This document shows, in pieces, positions 25,704 to 34,219 of a stretch of 64,000 nt of DNA. Position 1 is the stretch's first letter; each line of letters opens with the position of its first letter. The notes under the pieces were generated by a model that worked only from the letters and a program-made list of their open reading frames with translations, had not been told where the DNA came from and ran no database searches. Position numbers and translations under genes: made by a program. The DNA lies in the NCBI RefSeq assembly GCF_007746075.1, contig NZ_CP036339.1, positions 310,001 to 374,000 on the forward strand. Reading direction: 5' to 3'. Source of the DNA: Lacipirellula limnantheis (lineage in GTDB: Bacteria; Planctomycetota; Planctomycetia; Pirellulales; Lacipirellulaceae).

Positions 25704-25824
25704 AAGAGCTTCGTATGAAGTGAGGCGTTGGTTGGTCTAAAGGTTTTAAGGGGAGCGTATTCGCGGGTTCTGACTGGTCGCTTAAGCGACCAGTCCAGCG
25801 GCGCGATCACGGCGTCCATTTCGT

Positions 25825-27054
25825 TCACCATTCGTTCTTGAGCGTGATGTGGAGCTTGTGCACGATCTTCTCCGCCTTGCCGTCCGGGCTGGCGGCGGGG
25901 AGGTCGGCGTGGAACGTGAGCTGCTCCGCAGTGCTCCGCTCCGAATCGGGACCGTCTTGGAACGTCGTCGCCGGGCCAAGTTCCCACTCGACGTCGCGAC
26001 CGTTGTCGGCCCGCACTTCGCCACGGAGGTGGCGGAGGTTTTCGGTCACGTCGAGCCGGACCGGCTTCTTTTTGAAGTTCTCGATCTCGTATTTCACGAT
26101 CAGCTCATGATCGTCGAGGTTGCCGCTGATGCGCCGGGCTTCGTTCTTGTCGATGGTCCGTTTCACGACGACGTCCTGCGCGACGCCGAGGTAGAGCCGC
26201 ATCTCGTCGTCCCGGGGAGTGAATTTGCCCCAGTCCTCGCCGAGGAAGGCGGTCCCCGCTTGCGGATCGTCGCCGCCGCCGGCGATGAAAATGCGCACCT
26301 TGCCGAAGGGCAATGCGGCCGCGCCGAGGCCGTGCTCCTTATCGTTCTTGATCACGTAATGCATGGGCACCCGCAGCTTGTTTTGGGCTCGATCGAGATA
26401 GTCGTACTCCTGCGGGTTGCAGGCGTAGGTCTTCTCGATCGGCACCGACTTGAACCGCTCCACGAGCAGCTCCTTGGTTTCGTTCAGCCCGATGGGCTTC
26501 GAGAATTTCGGTCCGAAGCCGGCCCAGACGCCGGCGCCGCCGAACTCCTCGTTCGCGAGGTTCTGGATGCGCAGATACTGCGAGAGGTCGAGCTTGGTCT
26601 CGTCGTTCGACGCGACGGCGCGGTAGTTGACGCTCCGGTTAAGGTTGCCGAGGATGTAACTGATTCGCACGCGGGCCGAGCCGGCGTTGCTGGCGGACAG
26701 AGTCCACACGAGGGCCGACTCGTTGGGGGGGTAGCTCACGGCGAGAACGTTCACGTCGGGGGCGTCCTTTTCCTCTCCGCTCAGGACGCGAAAAACGATC
26801 GAGTCGGGGTCGACCTGGGTATTGGCCCAACTGAAGTCGACTTGATTCTCCCCCTTAGTGAGGGGGACGATCCGCTCCTCTTCGACGAGAGTCGCCTGCT
26901 CGTTGTCGAGTTGGATCTCGACGCGCTCGCGAACTGGAAGCGTGATCAGCTTCACGCGAGCCCAGGCCTCGCTGGGAGAGATTGCCAGGAGCGCCAGGAG
27001 GGCCGCCGCCATGGTTTGTGCCAAGGAGAGCACCGGGAGACGTGGGATAAGCAT
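25825..27054 (-). CDS. exported DUF4139-like protein (second of a pair)
   Basis: 409 residues from ATG 27054, with a signal peptide ending near SEAWA (residue 32). The ERVEIQLDNEQATLVEEERI, LTKGENQVDFSWANTQVDPD and FRVLSGEEKDAPDVNVLAVS segments align with the same regions of the downstream paralogue. Upstream of the ATG the frame stays open for 112 more codons but has no homology. The second half has alternating beta strands expected for a surface domain (LDVTENLRHLRGEVRADNG). It precedes the paralogue by 121 bases on the same strand. Confidence 0.85.
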   Translation of the reverse strand: MLIPRLPVLSLAQTMAAALLALLAISPSEAWARVKLITLPVRERVEIQLDNEQATLVEEERIVPLTKGENQVDFSWANTQVDPDSIVFRVLSGEEKDAPDVNVLAVSYPPNESALVWTLSASNAGSARVRISYILGNLNRSVNYRAVASNDETKLDLSQYLRIQNLANEEFGGAGVWAGFGPKFSKPIGLNETKELLVERFKSVPIEKTYACNPQEYDYLDRAQNKLRVPMHYVIKNDKEHGLGAAALPFGKVRIFIAGGGDDPQAGTAFLGEDWGKFTPRDDEMRLYLGVAQDVVVKRTIDKNEARRISGNLDDHELIVKYEIENFKKKPVRLDVTENLRHLRGEVRADNGRDVEWELGPATTFQDGPDSERSTAEQLTFHADLPAASPDGKAEKIVHKLHITLKNEW

Positions 27055-28204
27055 GGCTGAGGTCTCAGCAAGCGGTGGAGGAAATGGCGCGGGCCGCCGG
27101 TCGGTGGCTGAGGTTTGGATGCGGCGGCGGCGAGAAAGTTCCCGCGCGCCGTCCAGATTGACGAAATCCGCATGACGAATGCGGGAATTTCGCGGGATGG
27201 AGCGCCGTCGAATCGCCTGAAACGTCCGGAAGAATAATGCGATTTGCGCGGACAAAACCGAGGCAGCTGCGTCGGAACTGCTCGTCGGCGAGCGAGTTAC
27301 CAGCGATTCATTTTGTCCGCAGAAGTTGGTCATTTCGGTGTGGAACGTTGCAGCGGTTGGTAAGAACGTCGGCTGGAAGGCCGATGCCAAGCTCGCCGCC
27401 AGTGCTCTGCATGACTGAGGAACGCATGGGGCAGGTCTCCGACTCTTCTTGCTTGCAGCGCCGCCATCGCGCCGTGAGGGCGTGACTCGCTGTGGTGAGT
27501 AGTCGACTCTCTCACAAGTGGTGGCACAATTTCAACACTTAAATCTTCATTTTGCGGGCCTTGTTCTACTGGCCAAAAATGGGCGATTGACAGGGCCGTG
27601 AGATGAGCGCGCCGCGTCGCCAGTGGGCTGTCGCTGCCGCATCGCGATTGGCGGGGGATGCGTCGTCTGGCGGCGAGCGGCGCGGGGCCGATCGGAGCCC
27701 ACAGCGACGACATCGAGAAGCGAGCGCGCCTAGGAGGCCGCGGCCGGCGCCGCGCGGCTCCATAGGGCGTGCGGCATCGCTCGCTTCGGAGGGGCGAGGG
27801 CGCGCTCCAGCAGCGCCGCTGGCGCCAAATGGCGCGATACACCAGCCCGCATCCGCGCGAATGCGAAGCTGTCGGCACCCGCATTCTCCGCTCAGCTTCG
27901 CGAGGCTGTATTTTCGGATAATTCTGCGCTGGCAACCCCTTTTAACCAGCGGTCTGCGGGTTATTCTGACGGGCGTGTGGCGATCCGCAGGGAAATCTTC
28001 TCGATTTGATTGAAGTTGAGAGGATGCGGCTCGAGGCTCGGACCGTTTTTCGCGGTTTTCTCGGAGATTTATTGCGAGAGCGCTTTCGTGCGTTAGAATT
28101 TGCGGAGCGAGTAATATATTTCCCAGAATGCCTAGTCGCTCGATTTTGTTGGTAAAGAATCAACACCCCATTCCCCCTAGTTTGAGCCTTTGGAGGGCGC
28201 CCTG
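27055..28204. other. gene-poor GC-rich spacer
   Basis: No open frame here has a family match or a good start. A gaatgac-like word block near 27163-27200 resembles half of the hairpin at 14904-15003. The rest is GC-rich and heavy in short inverted words such as ggcgcc, without clear structure. The 3' part supplies the ribosome-binding ggaggg of the YTV gene. An upstream promoter with a long leader is likely but not located. Confidence 0.5.
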
Positions 28205-29626
28205 ATGGTACGAAGTGCTGTGTGCCTGTGGTCGGCGATCGCGATGCTGACCGCTGGGTTCGCAGGACAGGCCGATGCCGGCTTGTTCAAAAAGAAGTGT
28301 TGCGGCGGCTGCGAGCCCGCCCCGTGCGGCTGCGATGCAGCGCCGGCTTGCGACGCGTGCGGCGGAGCTCCCGCCGGCTGCTCGGATTGCGCGGCTGAAG
28401 CCGCCCCCGCCCCGACGACGGTCTTGAAGACGATCTTGGTGCCGACGTACGTCACCGAGACTCGCACCGTCACGGCGACCGAGTACAAGAAGGAAGAACG
28501 CACTAAGACCTACACGGTCAACAAGCGCGTCCCGGTCACCGAGGAGAAGACCGCCACCTACACGGTGATGGTTCCCAAGACCGAGACGAAGACGGTGACC
28601 TACAACGTCTGCAAGCCGGTCTGGGAAACCAAGACCCGCGAGTACACGGTGATGGTTCCCTACACCGAAGCGGTCGAGCAGACCTACCAGGTGAACGTGC
28701 CGGTGTACGAGGACAAGACGGTCGAATACACCGTCAACGTTCCTTACACCGAAGAGCAAACCAAGACCTACACGGTCATGGTTCCCAGCTACGAGGACAA
28801 GACGGTCACCTACACGGTGAACGTTCCCTACACCGAGCAGGTCGAGAAGAGCTACACGGTGATGGTTCCCCACACCGAGCAAGTGACGAAGACCCGCACG
28901 GTGACGAAGCGCGTCCCCGAGACGGTGATGAAGCAAGTTCAGGTGAACACGGGTCACTGGGAAACGCAAAGCGTCGCCGGCGTTGACGCCTGCGGTTGCC
29001 CGACGACCTGCTGCAAGCGGGTGTGGGTCTGCGGTTGCGAGACGAAGGAAGTTCCCTGCACGACCTACAAGTGCGTGACGGAAGAAGTTCCTTACACCTG
29101 CAACGTGACGACCTGCAAGCCCGAGACCAAGACCTGCATGGTCACGGTCAACAAGTGCAAGCAAGAGACCCGCGAAAAGACCGTCAAGGTCTGCAAGATG
29201 GTCCCGCAGGAAAAGACCTGCACCTACACCGTGCAGAAGTGCAAGCCCGAGACCCGCACCAAGACGGTCAAGGTCTGCAAGATGGTCTGCGAGACCAAGA
29301 CCCGCACCTGCAACGTGACCAAGTGCAAGCCTGAGACCCGCACCTGCGAGTACAAGGTCTGCAAGATGGTCACCGAGCAAGCGACCAAGGAAGTCCAAGT
29401 GACGACCTGCGTGCCGGAAGAGCGGACCAAGACCTACAAGGTCTGCAAGTGGACCTGCGTTCCGGAAGAGAAGACCTGCACCTACACCGTGTGCGTGCCG
29501 GTCCAAGTTCAGAAGGAAGTTCAGGTTCAGGTCTGCAAGATGGTCGAGAAGCAAGTTGAAGTTCCGGCTGCGACCGACTGCGGCTGTGCGGCTCCCGCCG
29601 CCCCGGCCTGCGGTTGCGGCGGCTAA
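28205..29626 (+). CDS. cysteine-rich YTV-domain wall protein
   Basis: 473 residues from ATG 28205 with ggaggg 8-13 bases upstream. A signal peptide (1 to about 25) and a Cys/Gly segment (KKKCCGGCEPAPCGC) are followed by tandem repeats of two kinds. The first half has YTVMVP-type units (at least four copies) separated by Glu/Thr/Lys strings. The second half is cysteine-rich with KVCKM and KCKPETRT units, ending in CGCGG. This matches the YTV proteins described from the protein sacculus of Rhodopirellula, so it is probably part of the cysteine-crosslinked wall. Disulfide bonding is inferred. A strong terminator follows. Confidence 0.9.
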   Translation: MVRSAVCLWSAIAMLTAGFAGQADAGLFKKKCCGGCEPAPCGCDAAPACDACGGAPAGCSDCAAEAAPAPTTVLKTILVPTYVTETRTVTATEYKKEERTKTYTVNKRVPVTEEKTATYTVMVPKTETKTVTYNVCKPVWETKTREYTVMVPYTEAVEQTYQVNVPVYEDKTVEYTVNVPYTEEQTKTYTVMVPSYEDKTVTYTVNVPYTEQVEKSYTVMVPHTEQVTKTRTVTKRVPETVMKQVQVNTGHWETQSVAGVDACGCPTTCCKRVWVCGCETKEVPCTTYKCVTEEVPYTCNVTTCKPETKTCMVTVNKCKQETREKTVKVCKMVPQEKTCTYTVQKCKPETRTKTVKVCKMVCETKTRTCNVTKCKPETRTCEYKVCKMVTEQATKEVQVTTCVPEERTKTYKVCKWTCVPEEKTCTYTVCVPVQVQKEVQVQVCKMVEKQVEVPAATDCGCAAPAAPACGCGG

Positions 29627-29671
29627 TTGCCGTTCGCTGCGACGACAGACTGCTAGCAAGTAAGTGACGAT

Positions 29672-29708
29672 GGCGGCCGGTTCTGAAAAGAATCGGCCGC
29701 CGTTTTTT
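29672..29708 (+). terminator. intrinsic terminator after the YTV gene
   Basis: Stem ggcggccggttct/agaatcggccgcc (one G-T pair) around a gaaa loop, followed by gttttttg. It lies 46 bases after the stop codon. Confidence 0.9.
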
Positions 29709-29716
29709 GTGCGCCC

Positions 29717-29948
29717 GTAGCCGCGGCTCAACGAGCCGCCGGAGCGATCGTCAAAAATACGAACCACGAAGACACGACGGGCACGAAGACGCACGAAGGA
29801 ATGCAAGAAGAGATTGATGGAAGGAAGACGCTCAGGTTGAGTTTGAAGCCTCTTCTTTTCTTGTTTTCTTGGTGCGTCTTCGTGTCCTTCGTGTCTTGGT
29901 GGTAAATCCTCATCTCACCGCTCCAGCGGGTCGTTGACCCGCGGCTAC
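29717..29948. repeat. composite hairpin: outer gtagccgcgg palindrome plus inner tandem-word hairpin
   Basis: The outer arms 29717-29747 (gtagccgcggctcaacgagc...) and 29917-29948 (ending gacccgcggctac) pair. Inside, arms 29763-29798 (cacgaaga/cacgaagg units) and 29871-29903 (gtccttcgtgtcttggtggt) form a second stem. Same architecture as 31764-31968. Confidence 0.88.
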
Positions 29949-30049
29949 TGCTAGCGTCGCTCCTGCTTGGGTTGCCGCCCGCCCGCGGATGAAGTATTTC
30001 TTGGCGCCATTTGGTCCGCGATAGGTCTTCGCCGCTGTCAGTTCACGCC

Positions 30050-31099
30050 ATGCCTCGTTGCCGAATTTTGTTGCTGCAATGCGCGCTTACCTGCGTGTGG
30101 GCGGTCGGCGCCACGTGGAGCGCGGCTCAGCAGAGCGACGCTCCAGGCGTCTTGCCGCCGCCGGGGGCGGTCGGTGCGCCGCTGCTGGGACCGGCCCAGG
30201 GACTGCCGCCGGAGTCGGGGCTGATCGAGGGTCCGTCGGCGTCGGCGCCCAGCGGCGGCGAGATGATGCCGGCGCCAGCGGGGGGCGCGAAGTCGTGGGC
30301 GGAGGAAATTGCCGCGCCGCCCGGCCCGTACGATTCGCTCATGGAACTGCTGACGCCCGGGACGACCCCGGAGACGCTTGCCGGGTCGATCGACCAGATG
30401 CCGATCACGGTCTACGAGTGGCATCAGCCGGCGTACTGGTTCGGGCCGACGCCGTGGGACGCGGGCTTGCAGCTGGGCATCAACGGCAGCGAGGGGAATA
30501 ACAGCGTCTTCAGCATGCGGACCGGCGGGCATCTCAATCGCGAGACGGACCGCTGGAAGCTGAAGTCGAGCCTCAACTACAACAAGACGACCACCAACGG
30601 GGACGTGACGCAGAACAACGGCATTCACGACATGCGGCTGGATCGCATTCTGGCCGAGACGCCCTGGACGTTGTTCTTTCTGGAGAACTTCATTTACGAC
30701 GAGTTCAAGGTTTACCACGTGCAACTGTCGCTCAACTCCGGCGTCGGTTACAACTGGATTAAGACCGAGGCGACCGATTTTCTCACGCGCATGGGCGTTG
30801 GTACGTTGCGAGAGTTCGGCGGCATCGAAGACGATTGGCAGCCGACGGCGATTGCCGGCTTCGACTTCACGCGGCAACTGACGAAAATGCAGCGGCTCAC
30901 GGCGAAGGTCGACTACTTTCCCGAGTGGGAAGACTTTGGCAACTACCGCGTCATCGCCGACTTTGGCTGGGAAATTCAGCTCGACCAACCGAAGAACATG
31001 AGCCTGAAGGTATCGGCGATCGACCGGTACGACAGCACGCCGGACGGGTCGACGCCGAATGCTTTGGACTATGCGGTGTTGATGATTTGGGGGCTGTAG
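30050..31099 (+). CDS. DUF481-like outer-membrane protein
   Basis: 349 residues with a signal peptide (residues 1 to about 27, ending WSAAQ). A proline-rich region (residues 30-90) precedes a beta-barrel-like domain of alternating strands, such as WKLKSSLNYNKTTTNGDVTQ and WTLFFLENFIYDEFKVYHVQ, ending in a strand-like DYAVLMIWGL. The pattern resembles DUF481 proteins, thought to be outer-membrane barrels of about 250 residues, so this version has a longer linker. The in-frame ATG at 30050 begins a signal peptide and is preferred over an upstream start. Confidence 0.82.
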   Translation: MPRCRILLLQCALTCVWAVGATWSAAQQSDAPGVLPPPGAVGAPLLGPAQGLPPESGLIEGPSASAPSGGEMMPAPAGGAKSWAEEIAAPPGPYDSLMELLTPGTTPETLAGSIDQMPITVYEWHQPAYWFGPTPWDAGLQLGINGSEGNNSVFSMRTGGHLNRETDRWKLKSSLNYNKTTTNGDVTQNNGIHDMRLDRILAETPWTLFFLENFIYDEFKVYHVQLSLNSGVGYNWIKTEATDFLTRMGVGTLREFGGIEDDWQPTAIAGFDFTRQLTKMQRLTAKVDYFPEWEDFGNYRVIADFGWEIQLDQPKNMSLKVSAIDRYDSTPDGSTPNALDYAVLMIWGL

Positions 31100-31193
31100 T
31101 CAGGAGCCAGGGGACAGGAGTCAGGAGTCAGTGGATGCGAGTGAACCCGAACTTCTGACCCCTGCCCCCTGATTTCTGATTCCTGACCGCTAC
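31096..31193. repeat. tandem-word hairpin, period 7 (caggagt word)
   Basis: The left arm 31096-31131 is a run of caggagc/caggagt heptamers and the right arm 31155-31193 repeats ctgacccctgccccctgat. The DUF481 gene's TAG stop (31097-31099) is inside the left arm. Confidence 0.85.
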
Positions 31194-31311
31194 GCCGCCG
31201 CCCCGCTGACAGATTCGGCCCCTTGGGTTAGCATGTCTTCCTTCGGACTCGCTCGTCGGCGGCTTGGGTGGCGTCGCGGTGGAGCCGTCTTTGCCTGCTG
31301 GACGAGGCCCG

Positions 31312-31767
31312 ATGCACGCCGCCGCATTGTTGGAATTGCAACAGACGTTGCAGAGCGAGATGCCGATTTCGACGGCGATGGCGATCCGCCCGGTGTCGTG
31401 GGACGGCTGCCAGCTGGCGATGGAGATGCCGCTGGCGCCGAATCGGAATCACCAATACTCCGCGTTCGCCGGCAGCATCAACGCGCTGCTGACGATCGTC
31501 GGTTGGGGCACGGTGTTCTTGCTCCTGCACCATGAAGGTCGCGCCGGCAACGTCGTGATCCGCCGCAGCCAGATTCGCTACCTCCGACCCGTGCGCGATG
31601 AAATGATCATTGCCCGCGGCCTGCCGCTCGACCCCAGCGGATTAGAGTTCTTCTACGAGTTTCTGCGCAGCAAGGGTCATTCGAAGATCGACATTGCCGC
31701 CGAGATCGCCGACGCCGACGGCCCGCTGGCTTCGTTTCAGGGGTCGTACGTGGTGCAGAATAAGTAG
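31312..31767 (+). CDS. hot-dog thioesterase (YiiD C-terminal-like)
   Basis: 151 residues from ATG 31312. The sequence MHAAALLELQQTLQSEMPIS, then MEMPLAPNRNHQYSAFAGSI and FQGSYVVQNK at the end, matches the YiiD C-terminal-type thioesterase domain of the hot-dog fold, which hydrolyses acyl thioesters such as acyl-CoA. No acyltransferase domain precedes it as in YiiD, so it is a stand-alone domain. Its stop codon TAG is the first three bases after the g of a repeat element. Confidence 0.85.
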   Translation: MHAAALLELQQTLQSEMPISTAMAIRPVSWDGCQLAMEMPLAPNRNHQYSAFAGSINALLTIVGWGTVFLLLHHEGRAGNVVIRRSQIRYLRPVRDEMIIARGLPLDPSGLEFFYEFLRSKGHSKIDIAAEIADADGPLASFQGSYVVQNK

Positions 31768-31968
31768 CCGCGGGTCAACGACCCGCCGGAGCGATTCCCG
31801 AAAGGATTAACCACGAAGACACGACGGCCGCAAAGAAACGCCAGAGAAGCACAAGAAGACGAGCAATCGCGTCAGTTGATCAGATTCAATTCTTTCTTCG
31901 CGTTTTCTGCGATTCTTTGCGGCCACGCTGCTGATCATCGCTCCGGCGGGTCGTTGACCCGCGGCTAC
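31764..31968. repeat. composite hairpin that provides two stop codons
   Basis: The outer arms 31764-31795 (gtagccgcgggtcaacgacc...) and 31937-31968 are perfect complements. Inner arms 31809-31850 and 31890-31927 are tandem cacgaaga-type words. The TAG after the leading g of each arm is the stop of the flanking gene: the thioesterase on the left (31765-31767) and moeA on the right (31967-31965 on the minus strand). Confidence 0.93.
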
Positions 31969-33170
31969 AGCGGAATGACCTGCACGTCATCGCCCGGCAC
32001 GAGTTGATAGTCTCCCGCCGGGAACGCGGCGAGGTGCGTGGCGCGGGTGAGCGTGGCGAGATCGGACGAGCCGCGCCAGTCGAGGGGTTCCACTTGCAGC
32101 ACGCCCGCGGCGTCGGGGGCGGTCTGCCGGCAGGGATGGTAGGTCGGTCGCTTGCCGCGGTGCTCGAAGGGCATCGTCAGCTGGGCGTCGTGCGCCGCGA
32201 TCGGCTTGAACGGCGCCCCGGCCAACGCGCGCAGCGCGGGCAAGACGAACAACTGAAACGAGACGAAGGTGCTCACCGGATTGCCGGGCAGGCCGAAGAC
32301 GAGGGTCCGCCGTCCCGCGGCATGGCGGACGCCAAAGTAGAGTGGTTTGCCAGGTTTGATGCGCACCTGATGAAACTGCTGTTCGACGCCGAGCTCTTGG
32401 AGGATGCCGGGGACGAGATCTTTCACGCCTGCCGAGACGCCGCCGCTGACCAGCAGGACGTCGTGGGCCAGTCCCTGATTGATGCGGGTGCGCAAGTCGT
32501 CGGGGTCGTCGCAGCCGACGCCCAGGTCGATCGGCGTGCAGTCGGCAGCGGCGACGGCGGCGAGCAGCATCGGGCCGTTGCTGTTGCGAATCTGGCCGGG
32601 GCCGAGCGGTTCGTGCGCGGCGACGAGTTCGTCGCCGGTCGGCAGCACGGCGACGCGGGGGCGCGGGATGACGGCGACTTCGGCCTGGCCAATTTCAGCG
32701 AGGAGGGCGACGTCGAGCGGGCCGAGGCGTTTGCCCGCTGCGAGCACAAGCTGGCCAGCGCGGAACGACGTGCCGCGGCGGATGATGCAGGAGCCCGACT
32801 TGACGCCGGCGGCGGGGTTGCGGATTTCGAGGTCGCTGAGGAGCTGGCAATCTTCCCATTTGACGACGGCGTCGGCGCCGGCGGGGATGGGGGCGCCGGT
32901 CATCACGCGGACGGTCGCGCCGGGGATGACCGTTTCATTCGGCACGCTGCCGGCAGTGACGAGTTCGAGTTCCCGCAGCGTCGGCGAGGAATCGCTAACG
33001 TCGATCGCGTAGCCGTCGACCATTGATTTGTCGAATGGGGGCGAGTCGACCCTGCTGGCGACTGGCTCGGCAAGGCGGAGATGGAGCAGGTGCGCGAGCG
33101 GGGTGCGCTCAGCGGGAAGCGGGGCGGCGGCGCGGCGGACGTGATCGAGGGCTTCGTCGACGGAGATCAT
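31965..33170 (-). CDS. moeA: molybdopterin molybdenumtransferase
   Basis: 401 residues. MVDGYAIDVSDSS, PTGDELVAAHEPLGPGQIRN, VSGGVSAGVKDLVPG and FGLPGNPVSTFVSFQLF are classical MoeA motifs. It inserts molybdate into adenylylated molybdopterin in the last step of molybdenum cofactor synthesis. The ATG at 33170 is followed by ISVDEALDHVRRAAA, the usual MoeA opening. No other mo genes lie beside it. Its TAG stop lies within the composite hairpin. Confidence 0.96.
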   Translation of the reverse strand: MISVDEALDHVRRAAAPLPAERTPLAHLLHLRLAEPVASRVDSPPFDKSMVDGYAIDVSDSSPTLRELELVTAGSVPNETVIPGATVRVMTGAPIPAGADAVVKWEDCQLLSDLEIRNPAAGVKSGSCIIRRGTSFRAGQLVLAAGKRLGPLDVALLAEIGQAEVAVIPRPRVAVLPTGDELVAAHEPLGPGQIRNSNGPMLLAAVAAADCTPIDLGVGCDDPDDLRTRINQGLAHDVLLVSGGVSAGVKDLVPGILQELGVEQQFHQVRIKPGKPLYFGVRHAAGRRTLVFGLPGNPVSTFVSFQLFVLPALRALAGAPFKPIAAHDAQLTMPFEHRGKRPTYHPCRQTAPDAAGVLQVEPLDWRGSSDLATLTRATHLAAFPAGDYQLVPGDDVQVIPL

Positions 33171-33185
33171 GTCGCCTCAAATTGC

Positions 33186-33341
33186 TTCACCACCGAGCAC
33201 ACAGAGATCACAGAGAGAAGAGCAACATGATGTTTGCACTCCGCGACAAAATAGCAGGACTCAGATTGGACGTTAACTTCCCTTCCGCTTCATTGCCTTT
33301 CTCTGTGATCTCTGTGTGCTCTGTGTGCTCTGTGGTAGGTG
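33186..33341. repeat. tandem-word hairpin, period 9
   Basis: The right arm (33301-33341) is ctctgtgat, ctctgtgtg, ctctgtgtg, ctctgtggt, a perfect run of nine-base units. The left arm (33186-33217) is gagcacaca/gagatcaca/gagag. Loop is about 83 bases. It lies between the start of moeA and the stop of the glutamine amidotransferase gene. Confidence 0.9.
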
Positions 33342-33372
33342 CATTTGACTTTGAATAAATCGATTGATTAGA

Positions 33373-33954
33373 TCAGACGGCAAGGAACGAGCGGAGGATG
33401 TCGTACCCAGCGTGGGTGAGGAAGCTTTCGGGATGGAACTGCACGCCGAACAGCGGCAGCTTCTTGTGGGCGACGGCCATGATCTCGCGGCCCCCCTCGG
33501 GATTGTCACTCCACGCGGTCACCTCAAACTCGTCGGGAAGCGTCTCGGGCTTAATCACCAAGCTGTGGTAGCGCGTCGCCTGGAACGGATTGTCGAGGCC
33601 CGCGAACAGCCCCCGGCCGTTGTGATGGATCATGTCGACCTTGCCGTGCATCAGCCGGTCGGCGCGGACGATGCTTGCCCCATAAGCTTGGCCGATCGAC
33701 TGGTGGCCCAGGCAGACGCCGAGCAGCGGCAATTTGCCCGCGAGCTTCTGGACGCACTCGACCGAAACGCCCGCCTCGTTGGGCGTGCAGGGTCCGGGGG
33801 AGATGATCAGCCGCTCGGGCTTGAGCTTCAGAATCTCGTCGACGGTGATCTCGTCGTTGCGATCAACGCGAATTTCGAGGCGGGGATCGATCTCTCCCAA
33901 CCGCTGGACGAGGTTGTACGTGAAGGAGTCGTAGTTGTCGATGATTTCGATCAT
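33373..33954 (-). CDS. trpG: anthranilate / aminodeoxychorismate synthase glutamine amidotransferase
   Basis: 193 residues of the class I glutamine amidotransferase family. The catalytic triad is visible as Cys81 in GVCLGHQS and His174, Glu176 in [16 protein letters not shown] and [12 protein letters not shown] are also typical. The enzyme releases ammonia from glutamine for the synthase subunit, making anthranilate (tryptophan) or aminodeoxychorismate (folate); TrpG and PabA cannot be told apart from this sequence and one protein often does both. The partner component I gene is not adjacent. Confidence 0.92.
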   Translation of the reverse strand: MIEIIDNYDSFTYNLVQRLGEIDPRLEIRVDRNDEITVDEILKLKPERLIISPGPCTPNEAGVSVECVQKLAGKLPLLGVCLGHQSIGQAYGASIVRADRLMHGKVDMIHHNGRGLFAGLDNPFQATRYHSLVIKPETLPDEFEVTAWSDNPEGGREIMAVAHKKLPLFGVQFHPESFLTHAGYDILRSFLAV

Positions 33955-34087
33955 GGCCGGCGAGCGAACGGTCGTGATGGCGGGGCAAGGGCCAGTGTAA
34001 TCGGCGCCGCAGAAGGGGGACAGGCGGGGGGCTGGGGCGGTTCGCTGGCGTCCTGATTGCTCAGGTTATGGGCGGGAGGGCGTAGGC

Positions 34088-34150
34088 GGAATGCTGAAGG
34101 CGGAGGGCGATGGGCAATCGGCATTGCGCACTCGCCCCTTCAGCATGCGC
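34088..34150. repeat. imperfect hairpin with ggaggg-like words
   Basis: Arms 34088-34110 and 34132-34150 (tcgccccttcagcatgcgc) share about 15 complementary bases. A half of the gtagccgcgg-type palindrome, catcgctccggcgggg, lies just beyond. Likely a decayed copy of the composite element. Confidence 0.5.
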
Positions 34151-34219
34151 TCGATCATCGCTCCGGCGGGGCGTGGACGGGCGGCTGTCGGCGCGCCCGG
34201 CGCGCCGCTCCGCTAGAAG

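Noticed and set aside
27330..27935. 201-residue minus-strand frame in the spacer before the YTV gene
   Set aside because: Arg- and Pro-rich composition, no ribosome-binding site, no recognised motif; it looks like an accidental open frame in GC-rich DNA.
28205..29626. CRISPR array
   Set aside because: The regular repeats are codons of a repeated protein; spacing is not that of repeat-spacer units and no cas gene is near.
28160..29806. 548-residue open frame on the minus strand with repeated LADLDG-like words
   Set aside because: It is the exact antisense of the YTV gene; its repeats come from the repeated codons of that gene and its ends run into the terminators and hairpins.
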